NCBI RefSeq assembly: GCF_013839445.1
Contig: NZ_JACDIT010000004.1
Coordinates: 248,001 to 312,000, forward strand
DNA from: Chthonobacter albigriseus
GTDB taxonomy: Bacteria; Pseudomonadota; Alphaproteobacteria; Rhizobiales; Pleomorphomonadaceae
Length of the DNA: 64,000 bases
Reading direction: 5' to 3'
In this document: piece after piece, positions 44,216 through 53,398 of the stretch
How the letters are laid out: every line of letters starts with the position of its first letter
Numbering within the stretch: the stretch's first letter is position 1
Translations under genes and position numbers: made by a program
Notes under the pieces: generated by a model
What the model was told of the DNA's origin: nothing
Database searches by the model: none
What the model saw: the letters and a program-made list of their open reading frames with translations, nothing else

Positions 44216-44674
44216 ATGGCGCCTGGCGATGTGTTCTTCGGTTTCGAGGGCCGGATATCCCGTCGGCTCTTCCTGGCCTGTGCCGGCCTTGTGGTCGCCA
44301 CCGCTGCTGCCATCCGGGGCGCTCTGTCCGAAGTGGCACCGTCGGTTCTATCCCCCGGTGCGGTGATCATGGCTACAGTGATCGGGTCGATCCTGATCTT
44401 CGGCGGCACGCTCACCAGCATGTCCGCTCTCATCGTGAAGCGTCTCCACGACCTCCAGCGTCCTGGCGAAGGGGCTGTATTCACCTTCGTTCTTCCCAGC
44501 CTGGTCGCCACGCTCGTCCACACCCTTCAGGGCTTCGGCCTCGACGCCGTCCCCCTGTTCACGCTGAAGGTCGCCAGTCTCCTCGTCCTCGCCTGGAGCC
44601 TGTCCGACCTGCTCTTCGCGGAGGGCACCGAGGGTCCCAACGCCTTCGGCCCGGACCCCGTACTGCGAACCTGA
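44216..44674 (+). CDS. DUF805 membrane protein
   Basis: A 152-residue small membrane protein. It opens with FFGFEGRISRRLFLACAGL, as in DUF805 members, and carries the family motif KRLHDLQRPG in the middle; hydrophobic helices flank it (LVVATAAAI, VIMATVIGSILIFGGTL, AVFTFVLPSLVATLVHTL, LKVASLLVLAWSLSDLLF). The function of DUF805 proteins is not known. The end LFAEGTEGPNAFGPDP is also family-like. ATG 44216 is chosen for the conserved start, and the upstream 60 bases are AT-rich. It is tail-to-tail with ctaA. Confidence 0.85.
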   Translation: MAPGDVFFGFEGRISRRLFLACAGLVVATAAAIRGALSEVAPSVLSPGAVIMATVIGSILIFGGTLTSMSALIVKRLHDLQRPGEGAVFTFVLPSLVATLVHTLQGFGLDAVPLFTLKVASLLVLAWSLSDLLFAEGTEGPNAFGPDPVLRT

Positions 44675-44680
44675 AGAGCC

Positions 44681-45787
44681 TCAGGCCGGCGCGCCGACCG
44701 CGCTCCCGCCTCCCGCTGCGATCCACCCGCGCCGCCCGTCGGCGATCCGCCGCGCGTGGATCACCGCCGCGATCAGCAGCACTGCCGCCATTCCCTGGTG
44801 CAGCAGCGCCAGGCTGATCGGCACCACATGGATCAGCGTCAGAATCCCGATCGCCGCCTGCAGCACCGTCAGACCGAACACGACGGCGGCCCGGCGCACG
44901 GTTGCCGGATCCAGCGCTCCGCGATAACAAGCCAACAGCTGCACCAGGGCCAGGGCGAACAGCGCGTATGCGCCCACCCGGTGCACGAACTGCACCGTCA
45001 GGTGGTTCTCGAAAAAGTTGATCCACCAGGGGCTCTGGAACAACAGTCCGGACGGCACAATCTCCCCGTCCATTAGCGGCCACGTGTTGTAGACGAAGCC
45101 CGCGTTGAGCCCGGCGACCAGCCCGCCGAGGAAGATCTGCACCAGCACCAGCGCCACCGTCGCCTTCGCCAGCCCCGTGATCGTTCCGCTCTCCGCCAGC
45201 GTCGGCTTGCGCCAGCGGAACCCCTCGGCGATCCACACCGTGGCCGCCAGGATGATGCAGGCGAAGGTGAGGTGCACCGCCAGCCTGTATTGGCTGACGT
45301 CGGTCCGCTCGGTCAGGCCGCTCGCCACCATCCACCATCCGATCGCCCCCTGGATGCCGCCGAGCACGAAGAGGAGGCCGATCCGACCTGCCATCTCCCG
45401 CCGGATCACGCCACGCGCCAGAAACCAGACGAACGGCACCAGGAACACGAAGCCGATCAGCCGCCCGAGCAGCCGGTGGCCATACTCCCAGAAGTAGATC
45501 GTCTTGAACTCCGAAAGACTCATCCCCTTGTTGATCTGCTGGTACTCCGGGATTTGCCGGTACTTCTCGAACTCCACCAGCCAGTCCGCTTCGCTGAGCG
45601 GCGGGATCGTCCCCATCACCGGCTTCCACTCCGTGATCGACAGCCCGGATTCCGTCAGGCGCGTCGCGCCGCCCACGATCACCATGGCGACCACGAACAG
45701 CGCGATCGTCCAGAGCCAGATGCGAACCGATCGATCGGCCCGCGCGAGGCGGCTGGCGGGGTAGACGGATGCACGGACGGCGGTCAT
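44681..45787 (-). CDS. ctaA: Heme A synthase (COX15/CtaA)
   Basis: Converts heme O to heme A for cytochrome c oxidase in the inner membrane. The 368-residue protein has the type-2 (COX15) features: GGATRLTESGLSITEWKPVMGTIPP in the first loop, EYGHRLLGRLIG, FVHRVGAYALFA and SLALLHQGMAAVLLI, each with the His expected to hold heme. About eight membrane helices are evident. ATG 45787 has GAGGG eight bases before it; an earlier in-frame start lies 20 codons upstream. It is next to the DUF2842 gene, a common pair in Hyphomicrobiales. Confidence 0.93.
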   Translation of the reverse strand: MTAVRASVYPASRLARADRSVRIWLWTIALFVVAMVIVGGATRLTESGLSITEWKPVMGTIPPLSEADWLVEFEKYRQIPEYQQINKGMSLSEFKTIYFWEYGHRLLGRLIGFVFLVPFVWFLARGVIRREMAGRIGLLFVLGGIQGAIGWWMVASGLTERTDVSQYRLAVHLTFACIILAATVWIAEGFRWRKPTLAESGTITGLAKATVALVLVQIFLGGLVAGLNAGFVYNTWPLMDGEIVPSGLLFQSPWWINFFENHLTVQFVHRVGAYALFALALVQLLACYRGALDPATVRRAAVVFGLTVLQAAIGILTLIHVVPISLALLHQGMAAVLLIAAVIHARRIADGRRGWIAAGGGSAVGAPA

Positions 45788-45964
45788 GGAAGGGACCCTC
45801 GGACCTCTGGATGCAGTGCTTGCCTTGCGGCGGCGCGTTCCTACCATAAGTGTCGCGGCCGTCGCGGCGGAAAAGCGGCGCGGCGACCCGTCGCGCCCTT
45901 TGACCCGCTGCCGCGCCGTGCTATCCGCCTCGATCTCGTCCCGTCAACCACAAGGAATGCCGCC

Positions 45965-46186
45965 GTGCCGGCCAGCCTCCGCAAGCTCATCGGCGCCATC
46001 CTGCTGGTCATCCTGGTGATGGCCTATCCGCTGCTGGCCATCACGGCGGCCGCCGCGATCCTGCCAGGGTCCTCCGGCCTGGGCCAACTCGTCTTCTATT
46101 TGGTCGCCGGTCTGGTCTGGGTGCCTCCGGCCGGTCTGATCATCTGGTGGATGTCCGACCGAACCGCGCGTACCGTCGCTCGTTAA
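45965..46186 (+). CDS. DUF2842 small membrane protein, GTG start
   Basis: A 73-residue protein with two membrane helices (LIGAILLVILVMAYPLLAITAAAAI and LVFYLVAGLVWVPPAGLIIWWM). The SLRKLIGAILLV start and the WVPPAGLIIWWM end are characteristic of DUF2842, a short alphaproteobacterial family of unknown function. The start is GTG 45965, supported by AAGGA eight bases upstream; a nearby ATG at 45957 is out of frame. It is divergent from ctaA. Confidence 0.88.
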   Translation: MPASLRKLIGAILLVILVMAYPLLAITAAAAILPGSSGLGQLVFYLVAGLVWVPPAGLIIWWMSDRTARTVAR

Positions 46187-46258
46187 CCTTGTGTGGCAAC
46201 CTATTCTTGATCGAGCCTGATTATCCTCCAGGGCTTGTGGGGCTCAGGGGTAGGTTTG

Positions 46259-47482
46259 ATGAAGGGTGCGGACATCGCCTGGACGGGCGTCCAGCGCAGC
46301 GAGGCGGAGGCATCCGCCGTCGTGCCGCGGGTCGTCCGCTCCTTCGAAAGCCTGGAGGCTCCCTGGCGCGAGATCGAGCAGCAGGGCCACGGCGGGCCAT
46401 TCCAGCGCTACGACTTCTACGCTGCCTGGATGAATCACGTCGGGCGTCGCAAAGGCGCTGAGCCGGCCATCGTGGTTGGGGAACGCAACGGACGCATCGT
46501 CTACATCCTGCCGCTGGTCGTCGTGCGTTCGGGCCTGTTCCGGATCGCGCGCTTCGCCGGCGACACCCACGCCAACTACAACACCGGCCTCATCCGCCCC
46601 TGCACGGTGGGTTCACTTACGGCGGACGACGCTGCAGCCGCCTTCGCGGCCGTCGGCGCGGCTATACCCGGATTGGATCTTCTCCACCTTGCCGGCCAAC
46701 CCGCCACGATCGACGGCCGCAAGAACCCGTTCGTGACCGCAGCCTCCGCCCGTTGGGCCTACACGGCCTACGACATCGATCTGTCCGAGGGCTTCGAGGC
46801 ATTGCTCGGCAGGCACCGCGGCAGCAAGAAGCGCAAGCGGGAACGTCAGCAGGCCCGTGCATTCCAGGCCGCCGGCGACTTCCGCTTCTACCGGGCCGGA
46901 TCGGCCGAAGAGGCTCATCGTATTCTCGACTGCTTCGCCGAGCAGAAGGCCGTCCGGTTCGCCGAACAGGGCATCCCCAACATCTTCACCGAGCCGGGCA
47001 CGATGGATTTCTTCCACGACGTGCTCGATCGCTCCTTCGCCGGTGGTCCGGCCACGCTGGAGGCCTTCGCCCTTGATGTCGCCGGCAAAACCCGCGCCAC
47101 CTTCATCGTCGCGCCGTTCGGCTCGGACCTCTTCGGCCTGATGAACTCGATCGCGGTCGATGAACTGACCTCGATGAGCCCCGGCGACTACGTCAACTTC
47201 AACCTGCTGCGCGATGCCTGCGACCGCGGATTCCGCCGATTCGACTTCGGGATCGGCGACGCGCGCTACAAGCGGTCTTGGGTGGACGCCGAAGTCCTGC
47301 TCATGGAAACCCTTATTCCGGTCTCCCTGTGGGGTCGCCTGCCCCAACTGGCCGTGCGCGCCCGCAGCGTCGCACGCAACGCCATCGTCGCCCGTCCGGC
47401 GCTCTATAGGGCCGCGCAGCGGCTTCGCCGGATGGTCCGGCGGACCAATGCCGAACCGGCACGATCCGACGACGGCGAATAA
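46259..47482 (+). CDS. CelD/BcsL-like GNAT acetyltransferase
   Basis: A 407-residue acetyltransferase of the CelD/BcsL group, double GNAT-fold proteins tied to cellulose or exopolysaccharide formation. The N-terminal part contains WREIEQQGHGGPFQRYDFYAAW and the C-terminal part LDVAGKTRATFIVAPFGSDLFGLMNSI and FDFGIGDARYKRSW, the family signature. A TTG start 24 bases earlier is possible, but ATG 46259 has AGGGGTAGG just ahead. It opens the polysaccharide region, so it may acetylate the polymer or a precursor; the true acceptor is not known. Confidence 0.85.
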   Translation: MKGADIAWTGVQRSEAEASAVVPRVVRSFESLEAPWREIEQQGHGGPFQRYDFYAAWMNHVGRRKGAEPAIVVGERNGRIVYILPLVVVRSGLFRIARFAGDTHANYNTGLIRPCTVGSLTADDAAAAFAAVGAAIPGLDLLHLAGQPATIDGRKNPFVTAASARWAYTAYDIDLSEGFEALLGRHRGSKKRKRERQQARAFQAAGDFRFYRAGSAEEAHRILDCFAEQKAVRFAEQGIPNIFTEPGTMDFFHDVLDRSFAGGPATLEAFALDVAGKTRATFIVAPFGSDLFGLMNSIAVDELTSMSPGDYVNFNLLRDACDRGFRRFDFGIGDARYKRSWVDAEVLLMETLIPVSLWGRLPQLAVRARSVARNAIVARPALYRAAQRLRRMVRRTNAEPARSDDGE

Positions 47483-47563
47483 ATGACGCCCGCCTTCCGT
47501 TGCCGGAAAGCGGGCGCCTACGCTTTAAAAACAGTGCTGCGTTGGCGGTCGTTTCCGAAGCCC

Positions 47564-49708
47564 TCAGGCCGCGACACCGACCACATCAGTCCAAGGCGGG
47601 GCAATGGTCACCCTCGTCCCACCTTCGCTTGTGAGCAGTCCGTAGATACGGACCACCTCCGGATCGGCGGTGTCGCCAACCAGGATCGTGTGATCGGCCG
47701 ATGCGATCAGCCGGAAACGGTCAAGGTCCGGATCGAGCGCGCCGAGGTCGAGGAGCACCAGGTCGTAGGTGTGCTCCAGGGCGCTCAGCAGCGTCTCCAC
47801 GGTCGATCCGGACAGCATCTCGGGGTCGAGCGGCCGGCGCCCCACTCCGATCTCGTGGGCGCGTGTCGCCGGGTTGCGGCGGATGACGTCGGAGAACGGC
47901 GCGTCCCCGGCGATCAGGTCCGAGAGACCGGTGCCGCCGATGCCCGCATGCCCGGGCACCGTGTCCACCACCACCACCTTCGCGCCGTCGCTGACGGCGA
48001 AATCGGAGAGCAGCGCGATCGACCGCTCCACAGCGAACGCCTCGCCCACGCCCATGATCGCCACGCGGCGCGCATCCTCGGACACCAGCATCGCATGGAT
48101 CACATCCAGACCCGCAGTCGGCAGATCCACCTCTGCCCGCTGCGCTGACCCGGCATGGGCGCGCCTAAGTTCGTCCGTCGCCCTCACCAGATCCGCTTCC
48201 ACCGCATCGGCGACCGTCGGCCGGCGCACGGGCATTTCGACCACCGCCGGTTCGGTGGCGACCACGTCGCTCTCCAGCGCCAGCGGCTTCTCCGGCACCA
48301 CCGAGACCCGGCGCAAGGCGCGTCCGGACAGGAACTCCGCCGTGATCACCCAGCCCAGGGAGAGCAGGAATCCAGCCACGGTCGCCACGATCGTCAGCGG
48401 CACCACCTTAGGGAAGGTCGGCTCGCTCGGCACCGAAGCCCGCGAGATCACCCGCGCATCCGCCGGCATCACTTCGGCGTTCTGCCGGGCGATCGCCTCG
48501 CGGTACCGCACCAGCATGCCCTCGAGCAGGTTGCGCTGCGAGGTCGCCTCCCGCTCCAGAGCCCGCAGTTCCACCTCGCTGTCGGAGTTCTGCGCCGAGG
48601 TGCTCTTCAGTTGCTCCAGGCTGGCGGTCAGCGACGCGATACGCGCATCGGCGACCGTGACGTCGTTCTCCAGACCCGCCAGCATCCGCCGCGCTTCGGC
48701 GACTTCCTGCGCCAGGATGTCGGAGATCTGCGCCTTGATCGCCCGGATGGTCGGATGCCCAGGCAGCAGCGCCACCGACAGTTCGGACAGCCGGGTCCGC
48801 AGCGCCACCTCGCGGTTGCGCAACGTTTTGAAGGTTTCGCTGTCGAGGACCTCCGTCGCCGACTGCAGGTCCGACGGCCGGTCGAGCAAAGCCCGCAAGG
48901 CATCCGCCCGCGACTGCGCGGCCGCCTTGTCGGACCGCGCCGCAGCCAGGCTGTTGTTGAGGTCGGTGATCTGCTGGCGAGCCAGCGTAGCGTTGTTCTC
49001 GCCGACGAACAGATCGTTGCCGGAGCGGTACGTCTCCACCGCCCGCTCGGCTTCGGTCACCTTGGCCCTGAGGCTCTCGATCTCATCGCCCAGCCAGCGG
49101 GTCTGGTCCTCGCTCATCCGCCGCTTGGCTTCCGCCTGCAACGCCATGTAGGCCGCAACCACTGAGTTGGCGACGCTGCTGGCAAGCTCCGGATCCTCGG
49201 ACGTGAATTGCGCCACGACGACGCGCGAACCCTCGACCCGGTAGACCTGCAGCCGCTCGGAGAAGGCATCGAGCACCCGCTCCTCCGGCGCAACCCGCAT
49301 CGGATCGCTGCCGATGCCGGCCGCGACGAGAAGCGTGTGGAGCAGCGATCCGCGCGACCCGTCGAACTCGCTCTTGTCGGCCAGCGCCTCGGACTGTGCG
49401 ACCCGCCGCGCCAGATCGCGCGAGGTCAGCAACTGCACCTGGCTCGCCACCGACTCCTGGTCGATCACGGCCTTGTCGCCGGCAGCCTTTTCCGTGCCTA
49501 GACTGATGCCCCGATCCTCGATCAGGATCTTCGTCTCTGCCTGATACCGCGGGGGGATCATCGACAGCAGGCCGTAGGCTCCCGCACCGAGCAGGACGGT
49601 GGTCGCCAGGACGGCGAACTTGCGGCGCCAGATCGCCCCCAGGATCCCGGAGAGATCCAGGGCGACATCGTCTTCCACGTGTTGCCTTGCTTCGACGGAA
49701 CCCGACAT
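47564..49708 (-). CDS. Wzz/GNVR chain-length protein with P-loop-less kinase-like domain
   Basis: A 714-residue inner-membrane co-polymerase controlling chain length and export of exopolysaccharide. Layout: Wzz helix at 27-52, a periplasmic part with coiled-coil and the GNVR-type segment (ELRALEREATSQRNLLEGMLVRYREA), a second helix near 430-455, then a cytoplasmic ATPase-like domain. That domain has strands IMGVGEAFAVERSIALL and VVVVDTVPG, and Walker B-like YDLVLLDLGAL, but no GxxxxGK(S/T), so ATP binding and kinase activity are probably lost. No tyrosine-rich tail is seen. ATG 49708 is preferred over GTG 49717 for RBS spacing (GAGG). It is divergent from the Wza gene. Confidence 0.88.
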   Translation of the reverse strand: MSGSVEARQHVEDDVALDLSGILGAIWRRKFAVLATTVLLGAGAYGLLSMIPPRYQAETKILIEDRGISLGTEKAAGDKAVIDQESVASQVQLLTSRDLARRVAQSEALADKSEFDGSRGSLLHTLLVAAGIGSDPMRVAPEERVLDAFSERLQVYRVEGSRVVVAQFTSEDPELASSVANSVVAAYMALQAEAKRRMSEDQTRWLGDEIESLRAKVTEAERAVETYRSGNDLFVGENNATLARQQITDLNNSLAAARSDKAAAQSRADALRALLDRPSDLQSATEVLDSETFKTLRNREVALRTRLSELSVALLPGHPTIRAIKAQISDILAQEVAEARRMLAGLENDVTVADARIASLTASLEQLKSTSAQNSDSEVELRALEREATSQRNLLEGMLVRYREAIARQNAEVMPADARVISRASVPSEPTFPKVVPLTIVATVAGFLLSLGWVITAEFLSGRALRRVSVVPEKPLALESDVVATEPAVVEMPVRRPTVADAVEADLVRATDELRRAHAGSAQRAEVDLPTAGLDVIHAMLVSEDARRVAIMGVGEAFAVERSIALLSDFAVSDGAKVVVVDTVPGHAGIGGTGLSDLIAGDAPFSDVIRRNPATRAHEIGVGRRPLDPEMLSGSTVETLLSALEHTYDLVLLDLGALDPDLDRFRLIASADHTILVGDTADPEVVRIYGLLTSEGGTRVTIAPPWTDVVGVAA

Positions 49709-49750
49709 GAATCGCACGCCTCGTACTCTTGTGGATTCGAGAGTCGCGCC

Positions 49751-49900
49751 AACGTGGTAACCAACGGGTTAAAGCGGACCGAATGCAGCCCCCCTTTTCA
49801 TTAACTTCTCGATCAAGCGGCCTCGCTGCTTCGGAGGGCAGCAAATTTCCACTTCGTTAACCACGTTTTCCCTAGTGTCCCGGGGCAGACATTGGGACAC
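49751..49900. promoter_or_regulatory. Divergent polysaccharide promoter region with repeats
   Basis: Between the Wzz and Wza genes, AACGTGGTAACC (49751-49762) and GTTAACCACGTT (49856-49867) are near-perfect inverted repeats. AACGGGTTA at 49763-49771 recurs at 50544-50552 before the glycosyltransferase gene. GTGTCCC and GGGACAC (49875-49900) form a 7-bp dyad ending eight bases before the Wza ATG; its right arm includes the best Shine-Dalgarno candidate. These look like operator or leader elements for the locus. Confidence 0.4.
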
Positions 49901-49908
49901 CGCGATTC

Positions 49909-50466
49909 ATGCTCCGACGCACTTTCCTTGCAATGCTCGCCGCCGGCCTCGCCGGTTGCGACACGGCCGTTCCGATGCGGCCGGCGCTGCTGCGCAAGGA
50001 GCTGACCGGCCCCTACCAGCTCGACAGCGGCGACCGGCTGCGCATCACCGTCTTCGAGCAGGCCTCGCTCACCAACAGTTACGCCGTCGACCAGTCCGGC
50101 TACGTCACGCTGCCGCTGGTCGGGCCGATCCCCGCCCGCGGCTCCACCACCCAGCAGCTGGCCGGCCGCATCGCCGCTGCGCTGCGCAAGGGCTTCCTGC
50201 GTGATCCCGACGTCTCCGTCGAGGTCGAGACCTACCGGCCGTTCTTCATCATGGGCGAGGTCCGTACCCCCGGTCAGTACACCTACGTCGACGGACTGAC
50301 CGTCCAGACCGCCATCGCCATCGCCGGCGGCTACACGCCGCGCGCCTACGAGCGGCACGTCGAGATCAGCCGCAAGATCAACGACCAGCTGATCACCGGC
50401 ACCGTCCCGCCCTCCGAGGCCGTTCGCCCCGGCGACGTGATCCGCGTCCGCCAGCGCCTCTTCTGA
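49909..50466 (+). CDS. Wza-like polysaccharide export lipoprotein
   Basis: A 185-residue outer-membrane polysaccharide export protein. The lipobox LAGC ends at Cys17, so the mature protein is lipid-anchored. The Poly_export domain is seen in YQLDSGDRLRITVFEQASLTN, YAVDQSGYVTLPLVGPI and ELTGP; one SLBB domain follows in FFIMGEVRTPGQYTYVDGLTV. It is shorter than E. coli Wza and lacks the C-terminal barrel helix, as is typical in Hyphomicrobiales. It starts the plus-strand polysaccharide genes opposite the Wzz gene. Confidence 0.92.
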   Translation: MLRRTFLAMLAAGLAGCDTAVPMRPALLRKELTGPYQLDSGDRLRITVFEQASLTNSYAVDQSGYVTLPLVGPIPARGSTTQQLAGRIAAALRKGFLRDPDVSVEVETYRPFFIMGEVRTPGQYTYVDGLTVQTAIAIAGGYTPRAYERHVEISRKINDQLITGTVPPSEAVRPGDVIRVRQRLF

Positions 50467-50628
50467 CCTCTCCAGAATGCATAAAATTGTGCTGAACTCG
50501 GCAAGGCGCGAGTAACACTCACGCCAGTTTACCTATTTTTCTTAACGGGTTAGCTCACTTCCTGACGTCATGGTCGCAGCGCGAACAACGGGATCGATCG
50601 CAAGATCCCTCGCGGGTTGCGTCCACAC

Positions 50629-51840
50629 ATGACAACAAGCAAGACACTCCGGATCGTACACTGCGTCCGCGCCCCAAGCGGCGGCACCTTCCGGCACATC
50701 CAGGACCTCGCCCTCGCCCAGCAGGCGGGCGGCCACGACGTCGGCCTGATCTGCGACGCGACGCCCTACGGGGCCCTCGAGGAGGCCGCGATCAACGATC
50801 TGGGCGGCCGCCTGTCACTCGGGCTCCGCCGCGTGCCGATGGAGCGCAAGATCTCCTTCTCCGACCTCGGCGCCACGCTCGACGTGCTGGCGCACCTGCG
50901 GTCGGTTGCCGTCGACGTCCTGCACGGGCACGGCGCCAAGGGCGGCGCCTATGCTCGTACGATTGGAACGCTGCTGCGCCTGTCCGGCAGGTCGACCATC
51001 CGCATCTACTGCCCGCACGGCGGCAGCCTGCACTACGATCCGGCAAGCCGGGAAGGCAGGGTCTACTTCCGGCTGGAGCGCTTCCTGCAGCGCATGACCG
51101 ACGGTTTCGTCTTCGTGTCCGGCTACGAGGAGGATACCTTCCGCGCCAAGGTCGGCGATCCAACCCGGCCTTATCGTCGCGTCTACAACGGGCTGCGGCC
51201 GGCCGAGTTCGAGCCTATCGAGCCCACGCCCGACATGGCCGATGTTTTCTACATGGGCATGATGCGCGACCTGAAGGGTCCCGGCGTGCTGATCGAGGCA
51301 CTCGACATCCTCGCAAGCCGCCACGGACTGGCGCCCTCGGTCCGGATGGTCGGCGAGGGCCCCGACCGCCCGGCCTATGAGGCCCGCGTGAAGGACCTCG
51401 GCCTAGACGCGCGCGTCTCGTTCCATGACGCGATGCCGACCCGCCGCGCCCTTTCCCAAGGCCGCATCCTCATCGTGCCCAGCTACGCCGAATCCATGCC
51501 CTACGTGGTGCTCGAGGCGATCGCCGCACGCGTTCCGATGATTGCGACCCGCGTCGGTGGTATCCCCGAGATCTTCCGCGAGCGGTCCGGCCGGCTCGTC
51601 ACCCCGGGTGATCCCGACGGTCTGGCCGACGCCATCGCCTGGACGATCCGCAACGAGGCGGAGGCACGCGCCGATGCACTCGTCTTCGGCCGCGAGCTTG
51701 CGGGCACCTTCTCGGTCGAGCGCATGGCCACCGAGATCGAAGCGTTCTACGGCGACATCGCCGATCCCCCGAAGAAGACCGCGCCGGAGAAGTCCGTGCT
51801 CGACCCCAGCGGTCGACTGGCGCCCACCCGACGCATCTGA
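50629..51840 (+). CDS. GT4-family glycosyltransferase
   Basis: A 403-residue GT-B fold glycosyltransferase. The N-terminal part has VHCVRAPSGGTFRHIQDLALAQQ and a conserved GHGAKGGAYAR; the C-terminal donor-binding part has FYMGMMRDLKGPGVLIEALDIL, MVGEGPDRPAYEARV and the E-x7-E motif in ESMPYVVLEAIAARVPMIATRVGGIPE. It probably adds a sugar to the lipid-linked repeat unit on the cytoplasmic side. ATG 50629 has a weak RBS; TTG 50617 is a possible alternative. It lies between the export lipoprotein and the initiating sugar transferase. Confidence 0.92.
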   Translation: MTTSKTLRIVHCVRAPSGGTFRHIQDLALAQQAGGHDVGLICDATPYGALEEAAINDLGGRLSLGLRRVPMERKISFSDLGATLDVLAHLRSVAVDVLHGHGAKGGAYARTIGTLLRLSGRSTIRIYCPHGGSLHYDPASREGRVYFRLERFLQRMTDGFVFVSGYEEDTFRAKVGDPTRPYRRVYNGLRPAEFEPIEPTPDMADVFYMGMMRDLKGPGVLIEALDILASRHGLAPSVRMVGEGPDRPAYEARVKDLGLDARVSFHDAMPTRRALSQGRILIVPSYAESMPYVVLEAIAARVPMIATRVGGIPEIFRERSGRLVTPGDPDGLADAIAWTIRNEAEARADALVFGRELAGTFSVERMATEIEAFYGDIADPPKKTAPEKSVLDPSGRLAPTRRI

Positions 51841-51870
51841 CCCGCCGCGCGTCCGACCGAGAGCACTGAC

Positions 51871-53388
51871 ATGACAACTGTCCAGACCACGCCGCCCGCG
51901 GCCACGGCTCCCCACCACGCGGCCACCGTCGCCCGCCTCGAAACCCGCAGCGACAAGGCCGGGCGGATCGCGGCATCCAACACCGCGGCCGCAGTGCAGC
52001 CGTCGCTGGTCTCAGGCGTCATCTTCGGCGTCGAACTGGCGCTTCTCGTGCTGACCGGATGGGCGCTGACCCGGTTCTGGATCGGCGGCGCCGATACGGG
52101 CGCCTACTTCCTGCCGATGATCCTCGGCACCATGCTGATGGCGATCGGCCTCCAGTCTGTCGGCGCCTACCGGCTCGACACGCTGCGGCGCCACACCGTT
52201 CGCATCGGACGGGTGATGGCGGTCTGGTCCGTCGTCTGCGGCGGCATCGCCCTCGTCATGTTCGTGCTCGGCATCGCGGAGGGCATGGACCGCACCTGGT
52301 TCCCCGCCTGGTACGCCGCCGGCGCGGTTGCGCTCGTCGGTGCCAGCATCGGCAGCTCGCAGTGGGTGAAGCGCCTGACGCTGGCTGGCCGGCTGCAGCG
52401 CCGCGCCGTGATCGTCGGCGGCGGCCCGGCCGCCGAAACGCTGATCCGCGCCATCGAGAAGACCGGCGGCAACGAAGTCCGCATCCTCGGCATCTTCGAC
52501 GACCGCGACGAGGAGCGCAGCCCGGAGAACCAGGCCGGCTATCCCAAGCTCGGCAGGGTCGACGAACTCCTGGAGTTCGCCCGCGTGGCCTCCGTCGATC
52601 TCCTGATCGTCTCGATCCCGATGAGCGCCGAGACCCGTCTCCTGCAGATGCTGAAGAAGCTCTGGGTGCTGCCGGTAGACATTCGCCTCGCCGCCAATGC
52701 CAGCAAGCTGCGCCTGCGGCCGAGGTCCTACTCCTACATCGGCTCGGTGCCGTTCCTCGACCTGTTTGACAGGCCGATCGCCGGCTGGGACTCGGTCGTC
52801 AAGCGCATCTTCGACGTCATCTTCGCCAGCCTGGCCATCGTGGCGCTGTCGCCGGTGATGATCGGCGCGGCGATTGCCATCCGCATGGACAGCAAGGGCC
52901 CGATCCTGTTCCGCCAGAAGCGCTACGGCTTCAACAACGAAGTGGTCTCGGTCCTGAAATTCCGGTCGATGTACCACGAGATGTCCGATCCGGACGCCAA
53001 GCGGGTCGTCACCAAGGGTGATCCGCGCGTGACGCCCGTGGGCCGGATCATCCGCAAGACCTCGATCGACGAACTGCCGCAGCTCTTCAACGTCCTGTTG
53101 GGCAACCTGTCGCTGGTCGGCCCCCGCCCGCATGCCGTCAATGCCCATACCCACGACCGGCTGTGGGAGGAGGTGGTCGACGGCTATTTCGCCCGGCACA
53201 AGGTGAAGCCCGGTGTCACCGGCTGGGCTCAGATCAACGGCCTGCGTGGCGAGGTGGACAGCCCCGAGAAGATCCAGGCCCGTGTCCAGCACGACCTGCA
53301 CTACATCGAGAACTGGTCCGTCCTGTTCGATCTCTACATCCTGTTCCTGACGCCGTTCCGCATCCTGAACCAGGAAAACGCATACTGA
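51871..53388 (+). CDS. Undecaprenyl-phosphate sugar phosphotransferase (WcaJ/ExoY family)
   Basis: A 505-residue polyprenyl-phosphate hexose-1-phosphate transferase, the enzyme that starts the repeat unit by loading a sugar phosphate, usually glucose or galactose, onto undecaprenyl phosphate. N-terminal helices (residues 45-170) are followed by a Rossmann-like CoA_binding_3 region ([17 protein letters not shown]) and the catalytic domain: [30 protein letters not shown], the KFRSM motif and [11 protein letters not shown]. The C-terminus is [19 protein letters not shown]. It lies 30 bases after the glycosyltransferase. Confidence 0.93.
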   Translation: MTTVQTTPPAATAPHHAATVARLETRSDKAGRIAASNTAAAVQPSLVSGVIFGVELALLVLTGWALTRFWIGGADTGAYFLPMILGTMLMAIGLQSVGAYRLDTLRRHTVRIGRVMAVWSVVCGGIALVMFVLGIAEGMDRTWFPAWYAAGAVALVGASIGSSQWVKRLTLAGRLQRRAVIVGGGPAAETLIRAIEKTGGNEVRILGIFDDRDEERSPENQAGYPKLGRVDELLEFARVASVDLLIVSIPMSAETRLLQMLKKLWVLPVDIRLAANASKLRLRPRSYSYIGSVPFLDLFDRPIAGWDSVVKRIFDVIFASLAIVALSPVMIGAAIAIRMDSKGPILFRQKRYGFNNEVVSVLKFRSMYHEMSDPDAKRVVTKGDPRVTPVGRIIRKTSIDELPQLFNVLLGNLSLVGPRPHAVNAHTHDRLWEEVVDGYFARHKVKPGVTGWAQINGLRGEVDSPEKIQARVQHDLHYIENWSVLFDLYILFLTPFRILNQENAY

Positions 53389-53398
53389 ACGGACGGAC

